NCBI RefSeq assembly: GCF_007679325.1
Contig: NZ_VEGI01000002.1
Coordinates: forward strand, 124,001-188,000
Direction of reading: 5' to 3'
DNA from: Arthrobacter sp. U41
GTDB lineage: Bacteria > Actinomycetota > Actinomycetes > Actinomycetales > Micrococcaceae
DNA: 64,000 nucleotides
Shown one piece after another: positions 37,522 to 45,197 of this stretch (position 1 is the stretch's first letter; each line of letters starts with the position of its first letter). The notes under the pieces were generated by a model. The model had not been told where the DNA came from and searched no databases. It saw nothing but the letters and a program-made list of their open reading frames with translations. Position numbers and translations under genes: made by a program.

Positions 37522-38502
37522 CTACGCTGTGGGCGAAGCCCCGGACGTATATTCCGGCACCACGGATGCCCCGGACAGTATGTCTTTCACCCAGGCATGC
37601 GCGGCGCGGAACGCCGAGTCGGAGGTGTGCGGCTCCACGACGGTCCGGTGCCCGTCAGCGCGGCCGTAAGACCCCAGGAATCGGGTGGCAGGGCTGATCC
37701 GGTGCAGTCCAGCCAAGGCGTCCGCCACACGGGCGTCGGCCACGTGGCCGTCGGCGTCGATGCTGAAGAAATAGTGGCCCAGGTACTGGCCGGTGGGGCG
37801 CGACTCGATCCGGCTGAGGTTCACACCGCGGGTGGCGAACTGGTCAAGGATTTCCATGAGGGCGCCGGGACGGTCTTCCGGCAGGGGCACCACCACGGTT
37901 GTCTTGTCCGCGCCCGTGGGCTCCGGCAGCTCACCGGGCCGGCCGACCAGCACAAAGCGCGTAACAGCTCCGGGGTTGTCGCCGATGTTCTCCGCCAGCA
38001 CGGTGAGGCCCGGCTGCTCGGTCGCCACAATCGGGGCGCAGATGGCGGCGTCGTAGTGGATGTCGCCTTCCAGAAGCCCGATGGCCGCCGCGGCGGTGGA
38101 GGATCCCGGGATGTATTCCGCATCCGGAATGTTTTTCTCTGCCCACAGCCGGCACTGCGCCCAGGCGTGCCCGTGGGTGGAGATCCGGCGGATGTCTTCG
38201 ATCCGCGTCCCGGGCCGGGCCACCAGCACGAAGCTGATCGGCACGAGGGTTTCGCGGAGGATCCGCAGTTCCTGTCCCGTGGCGATCGCATCCAGGGTGG
38301 CGGTGACGCCGCCCTCGACGGAGTTCTCGATCGGCACCATCGCCGCGTCCGCCGAGCCGTCGCGGACCTTGTCCAGCGCCGTGTTGACGTTGGACGACGG
38401 GACGCGGACCGCGTCCGCCGCACCGGGAACCTGCATCAGGGCCGCCTCGGTGAAGGTGCCCGCGGGTCCGAGGAAGGTGTAGGTGACGGGTGAGGCGGGC
38501 AT
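37522..38502 (-). CDS. pheA: Prephenate dehydratase
   Basis: PheA converts prephenate to phenylpyruvate in phenylalanine synthesis. The 326-residue monofunctional protein has the family start TYTFLGPAGTFTEAAL, the catalytic GAVTRFVLVG (TRF motif) near 180 and a C-terminal ACT domain with LSRIESRPTGQ, the allosteric phenylalanine site. There is no chorismate mutase domain. ATG 38502 is chosen; GTG 38520, directly after the rhodanese stop, is possible. It is cotranscribed with the upstream rhodanese gene. Confidence 0.93.
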   Translation of the reverse strand: MPASPVTYTFLGPAGTFTEAALMQVPGAADAVRVPSSNVNTALDKVRDGSADAAMVPIENSVEGGVTATLDAIATGQELRILRETLVPISFVLVARPGTRIEDIRRISTHGHAWAQCRLWAEKNIPDAEYIPGSSTAAAAIGLLEGDIHYDAAICAPIVATEQPGLTVLAENIGDNPGAVTRFVLVGRPGELPEPTGADKTTVVVPLPEDRPGALMEILDQFATRGVNLSRIESRPTGQYLGHYFFSIDADGHVADARVADALAGLHRISPATRFLGSYGRADGHRTVVEPHTSDSAFRAAHAWVKDILSGASVVPEYTSGASPTA

Positions 38503-38520
38503 CGGCGCTTCTTTCTTCAC

Positions 38521-38847
38521 TTACAGGATGACGGGCTTGAGTCCGTTGTCGGACACCAGCGGCATCCCGGCTTCCAGCCACTGGTCCATGCCGCCGGCCA
38601 CGTTCAGGGCGGAGTACCCCTGGCCGGACAGCCACTGGGCGGCGCGGAAGGAACGGCCTCCGGTGCGGCAGATGACGTAGAGGTCCTCGTCGGGATCCAG
38701 ATCGTCAAGCCGTGCCGGGAGCTGGTCCAGGGGGATGTGCAGCGCGCCTGCGGCGTGGCCAGCCACCCATTCGTAGTCTTCGCGGACGTCGAGAATCCTG
38801 GCCCCTTCGGGGATATCGGACACTTTCACGGTGTCAAAGTCGCTCAT
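38521..38847 (-). CDS. Single-domain rhodanese (sulfurtransferase)
   Basis: This 108-residue rhodanese domain has active-site Cys60 in YVICRTGGRSFRAA and the conserved DVREDYEWVAGHAAGALHIPL. Such proteins carry persulfide sulfur; the acceptor is unknown. It lies immediately upstream of pheA with no gap to its possible GTG start, so the two are one transcript. The upstream side is a 386-base region containing a tandem repeat. Confidence 0.92.
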   Translation of the reverse strand: MSDFDTVKVSDIPEGARILDVREDYEWVAGHAAGALHIPLDQLPARLDDLDPDEDLYVICRTGGRSFRAAQWLSGQGYSALNVAGGMDQWLEAGMPLVSDNGLKPVIL

Positions 38848-39233
38848 GGTGGTCCCTCCGCAGAATGCATGGTCTCACCCCAGCGTATCGCCAGCCACCC
38901 GTTCCGCGACCTCACCGGGTGCAGGTTACGCTTCTGGAATGGCGCACTGGAGACCCGTAGCAACCGACCGGCCCCCGGTTCCCGCCAGTCCCCGCTTCTC
39001 CTCCCGCGGGGCATGCCCTCCCCCGGCCGCGAAGACCGGGCACAATGCCACCATGTCCACCGGCCCGCACCAACACTGGACATGTCCCACGGCGGGCCGC
39101 GCCTCCTCCCGCGGGGCATGCCCTCCCCCGGCCGCGATGACCGGGCACAATGCCACCATGTCCACCCGCCCGCACCAACACCGGACATGTCCCACGGCGG
39201 GCCGCGCCGGGAACCCGCCGGAGCTGCGCTCCC
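38848..39233. other. Divergent intergenic region holding a 105-bp tandem repeat
   Basis: About 386 bases separate the rhodanese and amidase starts. The first 150 bases are presumably the rhodanese leader. The rest is the tandem repeat at 38998-39207, ending 27 bases before the amidase GTG. Open frames run through the repeat on both strands because 105 is divisible by three. They have no ribosome binding site, so I call no gene. Confidence 0.6.
38998..39207. repeat. Tandem duplication, two 105-bp copies
   Basis: Copy 1 (38998-39102) and copy 2 (39103-39207) differ at only three positions. Each has an internal inverted repeat: CATGTCCA pairs with TGGACATG (39052-39084) in copy 1, and seven of the eight pairs are kept in copy 2. 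Near-identity outside coding sequence indicates a recent duplication or a maintained dispersed element. Confidence 0.92.
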
Positions 39234-40676
39234 GTGGCTGAAATCCATGAGCTCTCCGCCGTCGAGCTGCGCGACGCCCTGCGCTCCGGCGAGCTGTCCT
39301 CGCGGCAGGCCACAGGGCATTTCCTGGACCGTATCGCCGCCGAGAACAAGCACCTTGGCGCCTTCATCACGGTCACCGCTGAGCAGGCCCTGCTGGATGC
39401 GGCCGCAGCGGACGAATTCCACGCCCGGGCCGCCCGGGACGGAACCGGGCTGGCGCTCCTGCACGGGATGCCGGTGGCGTTCAAGGACCTGACGGACGTT
39501 GCAGGCGTCGTGACCACCCACGGCAGCGCCGCCCTGGACCACAAACCCGCCCTGGCCGATGGCGCCCTTGCCGCCGCGCTCAAAGATGCGGGGGTGGTCT
39601 CGGTGGGCAAAACCCAGGTGCCGGAGTTCGGCCTCACGGCGTACAGCGAGAACCGGATCGCGCCGCCGTCACGGAATCCATACGCCCTCAGCCGCAGCTC
39701 CGGGGGCTCCTCCGGCGGCAGTGCCGCGGCGGTCGCTGCCGGCCTGGTTCCCTTCGCCCCCGGATCCGACGGCGGCGGTTCGGTCCGCATCCCGGCCGCC
39801 GCCTGCGGTCTGGTGGGCCTGAAACCCGGCCGCGGGCTGGCGCCGGCGGGTGAAAGCTCCGGCGACCCCGCCGGGCTGGTGGTGTCCGGGCCGCTGGCCC
39901 GCTCCGCGGCGGACGCCGCACTGTTGCTCGATGCCCTGGTGCCCGCCGCCGGAACCGAGAAGTCCGCGGCACCCGCACCCGGTTACCGGGACCTCGCCGC
40001 GCAGGATCCGCCCAGGCTCCGGATCGGAGTAAGCCTGGAGAGCCCGTGGCAGACGGTCTTCCCCTTCACGCCGGACGCCGAAGCGCTCCACGCCCTCGCC
40101 GAAGGCATCCGGCGGCTTGAAGCGGCCGGTCACCAAACCGCGGAGGCCTCCGTCCGCTACGACAACCGTTACCCGGCGGTGTTCACCACGGCCTGGACCG
40201 CCGGCGTCGGGGGCGCCCGGATCGCTCCCCAGCGCGAGGCGCTCCTGACCCCGCTGACCCGGACGTTCCGGCGCCGGGCACAGCAGCGCGGCCCCGCGAA
40301 ACTCGCCGAATCGCTCGCTTTCCTGCGCCAATTCCAGCGGGACACCATCGCCCAGTACGCCGCGTGGGACCTGATGCTGATGCCCTCGCTGGCCCAAACC
40401 CCGCGGCCGGTTGGCTGGTTCACCGGGGCGGCCCACGGCGACGGATACTGGCCGGCCTCCGAATGGGCGGGGGACGCCGACGGCGACTACCGCAAGCAGT
40501 GCGAGTACGCGCCCTGGTCATCGATGGTCAACGTGTGCGGGCTGCCCGCGATCAGCATTCCGGTGCACTGGACCGGCGGGGCGAAGGGTGCCGGGCTGCC
40601 GATGGGCGTCCAGCTGGTCGGCCCGATGGGTTCCGAGGCGCTGCTGCTGCAGGTGGCCGCGCAGCTGGGGTTCTAG
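39234..40676 (+). CDS. Amidase-signature family hydrolase
   Basis: This 480-residue amidase-signature enzyme has the catalytic triad Lys84 (AFKDL), cis-Ser159 and Ser183. The signature GGSSGGSAAAVAAG is at 157-170 and GGGSVRIPAAACG at 180-192. It hydrolyses an amide; GatA, 6-aminohexanoate hydrolases and other amidases share the signature. No gatB or gatC is adjacent, so it is not the tRNA amidotransferase. The GTG at 39234 is used because the upstream frame runs through the tandem repeat. Confidence 0.9.
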   Translation: MAEIHELSAVELRDALRSGELSSRQATGHFLDRIAAENKHLGAFITVTAEQALLDAAAADEFHARAARDGTGLALLHGMPVAFKDLTDVAGVVTTHGSAALDHKPALADGALAAALKDAGVVSVGKTQVPEFGLTAYSENRIAPPSRNPYALSRSSGGSSGGSAAAVAAGLVPFAPGSDGGGSVRIPAAACGLVGLKPGRGLAPAGESSGDPAGLVVSGPLARSAADAALLLDALVPAAGTEKSAAPAPGYRDLAAQDPPRLRIGVSLESPWQTVFPFTPDAEALHALAEGIRRLEAAGHQTAEASVRYDNRYPAVFTTAWTAGVGGARIAPQREALLTPLTRTFRRRAQQRGPAKLAESLAFLRQFQRDTIAQYAAWDLMLMPSLAQTPRPVGWFTGAAHGDGYWPASEWAGDADGDYRKQCEYAPWSSMVNVCGLPAISIPVHWTGGAKGAGLPMGVQLVGPMGSEALLLQVAAQLGF

Positions 40677-40795
40677 CCCCACGACCCGCCGGGGTGGATG
40701 ATTTCCCGGGCAGGCGGCGATACGGTTTAGCAGGGCAACGCCATGACATGCCCCGCCTGGCAACCGCATGACTGGAACCCACATGAGAGGGATCG

Positions 40796-41908
40796 ATGAA
40801 GATCACCGGTGCAGTACTTGAGGAAATCGGCCGTCCCCGCCCCTTCGCGGATTCCCGGCCCATCACCGTCTCCGAGCTGGACCTGGAGGGTCCCGGACCC
40901 ACTGAAATCCTGGTCAGGATCGAGGCCGCCGGCATCTGCCATTCGGACCTGAGCGTTGTGGACGGCAACCGGGTGCGTCCGGTGCCGATGCTGCTGGGGC
41001 ACGAGGCTGCGGGGCGCGTCGTCGAGGTGGGCGCGGACGTCACGGACCTCGCGCCGGGCCAGCGCGTGGTGATGTCCTTCCTCCCCCGCTGCGAACGGTG
41101 CGAGAACTGCGCCGAAGACGGCCGCCTGCCGTGCACCACGGGTTCGAAAAGCAACGGCGACGGCACCCTCCTGCACGGATCGATGCACCTGGACCGCGGG
41201 GGAGAGAAAATCTTCCACCACCTGGGCGTCTCCGGCTTCGCCACCCATGCCGTGGTGGACCGCGCCTCGGCCGTGCCGGTGGACGACGACATCCCGGCGG
41301 ACGTCGCCGCCGTCCTGGGCTGCGCCGTGCTGACCGGCGGCGGTGCCGTGCTGAACGCGGCCCGGCCCCGGCCGCAGGACAGCATCATGATCGTGGGACT
41401 GGGTGGCGTTGGCATGGCCGCGCTGATCACGGCGATCTCCCAGGGTGTTTCGCGCATCGTGGCCGTGGACACGCTGGAGGAAAAACTCGACCATGCCCGC
41501 CGCCTGGGTGCCCACGAGACTTACACCCCGCAGCAGGTCCTGGCGGAGGGCGTCAAGGCGAAGTACGTGATCGAATGCGCCGGGAACCCGCGGGCCTTCG
41601 AAACTGCCTTCGCCGCGACCGCGGTGGGCGGAACCACCATCACCGCAGGCCTGCCGCACCCCGACGCCCGCGCCCAGATCTCACCGCTGACCGTCACGGC
41701 CGAGGCCCGGACAATCATCGGCAGCTACCTCGGCTCCGCCGTACCCGCGCGGGACATTCCCACCTACGCCCAGCTCTGGCGGGAAGGGAAGCTGCCGGTC
41801 GAAGAGCTCATTTCGGCGCGCATCTCTCTGACGAACATCAACCAGGCGATGGACCAGCTGGCCGACGGGAAAGCGGTCCGCCAGGTCATCATGTTCGACG
41901 CCGAGTAG
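40796..41908 (+). CDS. Zinc-dependent alcohol dehydrogenase-like protein (MDR superfamily)
   Basis: The 370-residue medium-chain dehydrogenase has catalytic zinc ligands Cys (AGICHSDL) and His-Glu (LLGHEAAGRV), and a structural-zinc cluster CERCENCAEDGRLPC. The Rossmann motif GLGGVGMAA lies near 200, followed by VAVDTLEEKLDHARRLGA, whose Asp suggests NAD+ rather than NADP+. It resembles class III/aryl-alcohol type enzymes. The ATG at 40796 has a GAGAGGGATCG site. The 73-nt hairpin downstream probably terminates it. Confidence 0.92.
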   Translation: MKITGAVLEEIGRPRPFADSRPITVSELDLEGPGPTEILVRIEAAGICHSDLSVVDGNRVRPVPMLLGHEAAGRVVEVGADVTDLAPGQRVVMSFLPRCERCENCAEDGRLPCTTGSKSNGDGTLLHGSMHLDRGGEKIFHHLGVSGFATHAVVDRASAVPVDDDIPADVAAVLGCAVLTGGGAVLNAARPRPQDSIMIVGLGGVGMAALITAISQGVSRIVAVDTLEEKLDHARRLGAHETYTPQQVLAEGVKAKYVIECAGNPRAFETAFAATAVGGTTITAGLPHPDARAQISPLTVTAEARTIIGSYLGSAVPARDIPTYAQLWREGKLPVEELISARISLTNINQAMDQLADGKAVRQVIMFDAE

Positions 41909-41940
41909 CCCCGCTCCCGCCCGCCCCACACACCCCCGCC

Positions 41941-42013
41941 CGTTGCGCTATCACGCCTTGTTGTTATTCCCGGTCATTCCGGGTCCATAGCAACATCCAG
42001 TGATAGCGCAACG
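41941..42013. repeat. 73-nt near-perfect two-tier hairpin
   Basis: Perfect 14-bp ends, CGTTGCGCTATCAC (41941-41954) and GTGATAGCGCAACG (42000-42013), enclose TGTTGTTAT/ATAGCAACA, which pairs with one G-U. A central CCCGG/CCGGG stem with a TCATT loop completes it. Nearly every base is paired. It lies between the dehydrogenase stop and the transporter start. Confidence 0.85.
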
Positions 42014-42055
42014 GCAGAAACACCGGGCGAATGACTTGCCCCGGGGCGCCGCGAA

Positions 42056-42075
42056 TGTGACAATCGCGCGTCACA
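42056..42075. promoter_or_regulatory. Palindrome upstream of the peptide transporter
   Basis: TGTGAC and GTCACA flank an 8-nt spacer, 18 bases before the transporter start. It looks like a CRP/FNR half-site pair but the spacing is longer than that class uses (N10 between TGTGA and TCACA rather than N6), so the regulator is unknown. Confidence 0.35.
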
Positions 42076-42092
42076 CTGTCAGCATTAAGTAA

Positions 42093-43562
42093 ATGAGCAC
42101 TACTCATTTATCCCGTCCCCCCGCTACAACGCCGGGCGACACATCCTTTTTCGGCCACCCAAAGATGCTGGCCAGCCTCTTCTCCGTGGAGATGTGGGAG
42201 CGCTTCTCCTTCTACGGAATGCAGGGCATCCTGCTCTACTACATGTACTTCACGGCCGCCGAGGGCGGCCTGGGGATTGAGCAGGGCCTGGCCGCAGGCC
42301 TCGTCGGCGCCTACGGCGGCGGCGTCTACCTGTCCACCATCCTGGGTGCCTGGCTCGCGGACCGGCTGCTCGGTTCCGAGAAGGTGCTGTTCGGCTCCGC
42401 CATCCTGATCATGGCCGGCCACGTGGCCCTCGCCTTCGTGCCGGGCATACCCGGCCTGATCGCCGGCCTGGTGCTGGTCGGCGTCGGGTCCGGCGGCCTG
42501 AAGGCCAACGCCACCGCCCTGGTGGGAAGCCTCTACCGGGAGAAGGACGAACGCCGCGACGCCGGATTCTCCATCTTCTACATGGGCATCAACGCCGGCG
42601 CGCTGATCGGCCCGCTGGTCACCGGCTGGCTGCAGGAAAGCCAGGGGTTCCACTGGGGCTTCGGCGCCGCCGCCGTCGGCATGGGTATCGGACTGGTCAT
42701 CTACGCGCTGGGCCGCAAGAACCTGCCCGAGTCGGCGCACCTGGTGCACAACCCGCTTCCCGCCGACGAGCGCACCAAGTACGGCCTGCGCTTCGGCGCG
42801 ATCGCCGCCGTGATCGCCGCGCTCTTGGCCACGGGCATCGTAAATGCGGAGAACCTGGCCATGTCCATGGCCTACGCGGCCATCGGCGCGTCGGTGCTCT
42901 ACTTCGCCCTGATCTTCAGCAGCAAGAAGGTCAACGGCGCCGAACGCCGGCGTGTGGGGGCGTTCATCCCGCTGTACATCGCCTCCGCCGCATTCTGGGC
43001 ACTGTTCCAGCAGCAGTTCACCTTCATCGCCGTGTACTCAGAGGAGAAACTGGACCGCAACCTGTTCGGCTGGGAAATGCCCGCCGCCTGGGTCCAGTCC
43101 ATCAACCCGGTGTTCATCATCATCTTCGCCGGTGTTATGGCTGCCCTCTGGACCCGGCTGGGCCGCAAGCAGCCCGGCTCGGCCCTGAAGTTCTCGATCG
43201 GCCTGTTTGTGATGGGCCTGGCGTTCCTGGCGTTCATCCCGCTGGCCGGGGACGGCAAGACCCCGCTGCTGGCACTCGTGGGCATCCTGTTCCTGTTCAC
43301 GCTCGCGGAGCTGTTCCTGTCCCCGATCGGCCTGTCCGTGACCACCAAGCTGGCGCCGGCGGCCTTCCGCACGCAGATGGTGGCGCTGTTCTTCCTCTCG
43401 GTGTCGCTGGGCACCACGCTGGCCGGCATCCTGTCCGGGCTGTACAACCCGGAGGACGAGCTGCCGTACTTCATCGGCATCGGCGGCACCGCGATGCTGC
43501 TGGCCGTCGGCCTGGCCGCGGCCTCGCCGGCGATCAAGAAGCTCATGGGCGGCGTACGCTGA
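42093..43562 (+). CDS. POT/PTR2-family proton-dependent peptide transporter
   Basis: This polytopic protein of 489 residues (about 14 helices) imports di- and tripeptides with protons. The ExxERFxYYG motif appears as MWERFSFYGMQGILLYY (about 32-48), and the family segment FSIFYMGINAGALIGPLVTGW lies near 160. The ATG at 42093 has no recognisable Shine-Dalgarno: the preceding bases are A+T-rich (attaagtaa). Translation may be leaderless or depend on a mapped start elsewhere. It is followed after 4 bases by an APH-type kinase gene. Confidence 0.93.
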   Translation: MSTTHLSRPPATTPGDTSFFGHPKMLASLFSVEMWERFSFYGMQGILLYYMYFTAAEGGLGIEQGLAAGLVGAYGGGVYLSTILGAWLADRLLGSEKVLFGSAILIMAGHVALAFVPGIPGLIAGLVLVGVGSGGLKANATALVGSLYREKDERRDAGFSIFYMGINAGALIGPLVTGWLQESQGFHWGFGAAAVGMGIGLVIYALGRKNLPESAHLVHNPLPADERTKYGLRFGAIAAVIAALLATGIVNAENLAMSMAYAAIGASVLYFALIFSSKKVNGAERRRVGAFIPLYIASAAFWALFQQQFTFIAVYSEEKLDRNLFGWEMPAAWVQSINPVFIIIFAGVMAALWTRLGRKQPGSALKFSIGLFVMGLAFLAFIPLAGDGKTPLLALVGILFLFTLAELFLSPIGLSVTTKLAPAAFRTQMVALFFLSVSLGTTLAGILSGLYNPEDELPYFIGIGGTAMLLAVGLAAASPAIKKLMGGVR

Positions 43563-43566
43563 GCCG

Positions 43567-44424
43567 ATGAGCTCCCGGCACCGCGCACCGCTTGAGTCCC
43601 GCGTTTACGTCCCCGCCGCAGGCGAGGCGTCCGACGTCGAACTCATGCCGGCGGGCGATGTCACCGACGGCGTGGTGCGGGTGGGCGGAACCATCCGCCG
43701 CCCGCACCAGCCGCAGTCTTTCGCTGTCGCCGCGTACCTCGACTGGCTGGAGGACGCCGGTTTCGATGGTTCCCCGCGTTTCCTGGGCCGGGACGGAGAG
43801 GGCCGGGACGTGCTGACGTTCCTGCCCGGACAGTGCGCCGGGCCCCTCCCGGAGGCCTGGGTCCGGTCCGAGGAACTCCTGGTCTCCGTCGCACAGCTGC
43901 TGCGCCGGCTGCATGCGGCCTCCGCCGGGTTTGTGCCGGGCGCCCATCCCTTCCCGCCGCGCCCGGTCCGGCAGGACCCGGCGGAGCTGGTCTGTCATCT
44001 CGACGTAACCCCGCAGAACGTGGTGGTCCGCGACGGCCGTGCCGCCGGCCTGGTGGACTTCGACCTTGCCGGCCCCACGACGGCGTTCAAGGATTCCTTC
44101 AACACCGCAATGCACTGGGTGCCGCTCCGGGACCCTGCCGACGCGTGGCCGGGATGGGAGGCGGCGGACCCGTTCCGGCGGCTCCGGATCTTCGCCGACG
44201 CCTACGGTTGGAACAACGAGGAACGGCGGCGCCTGCCCGCGTTTGGCATCGAGGCCACGTCCCTGAGCTACGAGCGGATGCAGCACAACGCGCGGGAACT
44301 CGGTGGCGGCTGGGCGCGGATGTGGGACGAAGGCGCGGGCGGGACGATCCGCCGCCGCGGCACCTGGCTCGAGGCCAACGCCGGCCGGCTGATTACGGCG
44401 CTTACGTCCGCCGGCGGAGGCTAG
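43567..44424 (+). CDS. APH-family phosphotransferase
   Basis: The 285-residue aminoglycoside-phosphotransferase-fold kinase has the catalytic loop HLDVTPQNVV (His144, Asp146, Asn151) and the metal motif GLVDFDLAGP (Asp164). The acceptor is unknown; many APH-fold proteins act on small metabolites rather than antibiotics. The start is 4 bases after the POT transporter stop, so the two are cotranscribed. Its TAG stop overlaps the TAG stop of the convergent DUF4190 gene. Confidence 0.85.
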   Translation: MSSRHRAPLESRVYVPAAGEASDVELMPAGDVTDGVVRVGGTIRRPHQPQSFAVAAYLDWLEDAGFDGSPRFLGRDGEGRDVLTFLPGQCAGPLPEAWVRSEELLVSVAQLLRRLHAASAGFVPGAHPFPPRPVRQDPAELVCHLDVTPQNVVVRDGRAAGLVDFDLAGPTTAFKDSFNTAMHWVPLRDPADAWPGWEAADPFRRLRIFADAYGWNNEERRRLPAFGIEATSLSYERMQHNARELGGGWARMWDEGAGGTIRRRGTWLEANAGRLITALTSAGGG

Positions 44425-45062
44425 GCGCCAGACGTTCCGAAGGTTGACCTTCCGACGGCCAGTCCCACCGCGATGAGTACGAATATCAGAACCGTCAGCG
44501 CGATCCCCACATAACCCATCACCAGGCCGGCGATGGCCATGCCCTTGCCGGCCGGCTCGCGCTTGAGGGCCATGTGCCCGAGGATGACTGCCGCAAGCTG
44601 CGGCAGGAGGAAGAAGCCCAGTCCCACGAAGGTTGCGATGCCGCAGCACAGGCTGGCGATACTCAGGCCCTTGGGTTCCGGCGGCAGGCCGTAATATGCC
44701 GGCTGGCCGTAGGCGTTGAACGGTGTGCCCGGCTGGCCGTACTGCGGCTGCCCGTACTGCGGCTGCCCGCCGTAAGACTGCTGGGCGTACGGCTGCTGGG
44801 CGTACGGTGAGGGCGTGCCGTACGGATCCGCCTGCTGGTTGTAGTCCGGTGCGGCCTCGCGGTACTGCTCGCCCGGGCGGACCTGTTCGCCCGCGTAGCC
44901 CTGCGCTCCGGACGGCTGCCGGCCGTAGCCCGGCTGCTCGAACTCCGTCGTCGCGGGCGGCGCCGGCGCCGCAGGAACATCTGACTCCTGCGCGGGAATA
45001 TACGACGGCGGCCGGTAGCCCTCAGGCGACTCGTCTTTGTCCGGTTTCGGCTGGTCAGTCAT
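44421..45062 (-). CDS. DUF4190 membrane protein with Tyr/Gln/Pro-rich N-terminus
   Basis: This 213-residue protein has a long disordered N-terminal half (1-130), rich in Pro/Gln/Tyr/Gly with repeated YAQQ and QYGQP units, followed by two transmembrane helices (about 136-162 and 175-205) of the DUF4190 type. Such proteins are common in actinobacteria, with no established role. The ATG at 45062 follows a gagggg purine stretch. Its stop codon overlaps that of the convergent APH kinase gene, so no separate terminator fits between the two. Confidence 0.82.
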   Translation of the reverse strand: MTDQPKPDKDESPEGYRPPSYIPAQESDVPAAPAPPATTEFEQPGYGRQPSGAQGYAGEQVRPGEQYREAAPDYNQQADPYGTPSPYAQQPYAQQSYGGQPQYGQPQYGQPGTPFNAYGQPAYYGLPPEPKGLSIASLCCGIATFVGLGFFLLPQLAAVILGHMALKREPAGKGMAIAGLVMGYVGIALTVLIFVLIAVGLAVGRSTFGTSGA

Positions 45063-45197
45063 GGTTTTCCCCTCGCGAAGTCTTAGGATTCAGCCTACCG
45101 CCGTCCCGGTTCCTTGAGCAGGACATTTCTTACGTCACAGGGGCCGTAATCCGTCGAAATCATGTTGCCTGCCACGACGGTCTGGCATGCTGGTGCC

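Noticed and set aside
38926-39195. 89-codon minus-strand frame with internal repeats through the 105-bp duplication
   Set aside because: It exists because the repeat length is divisible by three. No ribosome binding site; a repeat-derived frame rather than a gene.
42056-42075. CRP/GlxR operator
   Set aside because: The half-sites TGTGA and TCACA are right, but they are 10 bases apart rather than 6, so a GlxR site is unlikely. Listed only as a palindrome.
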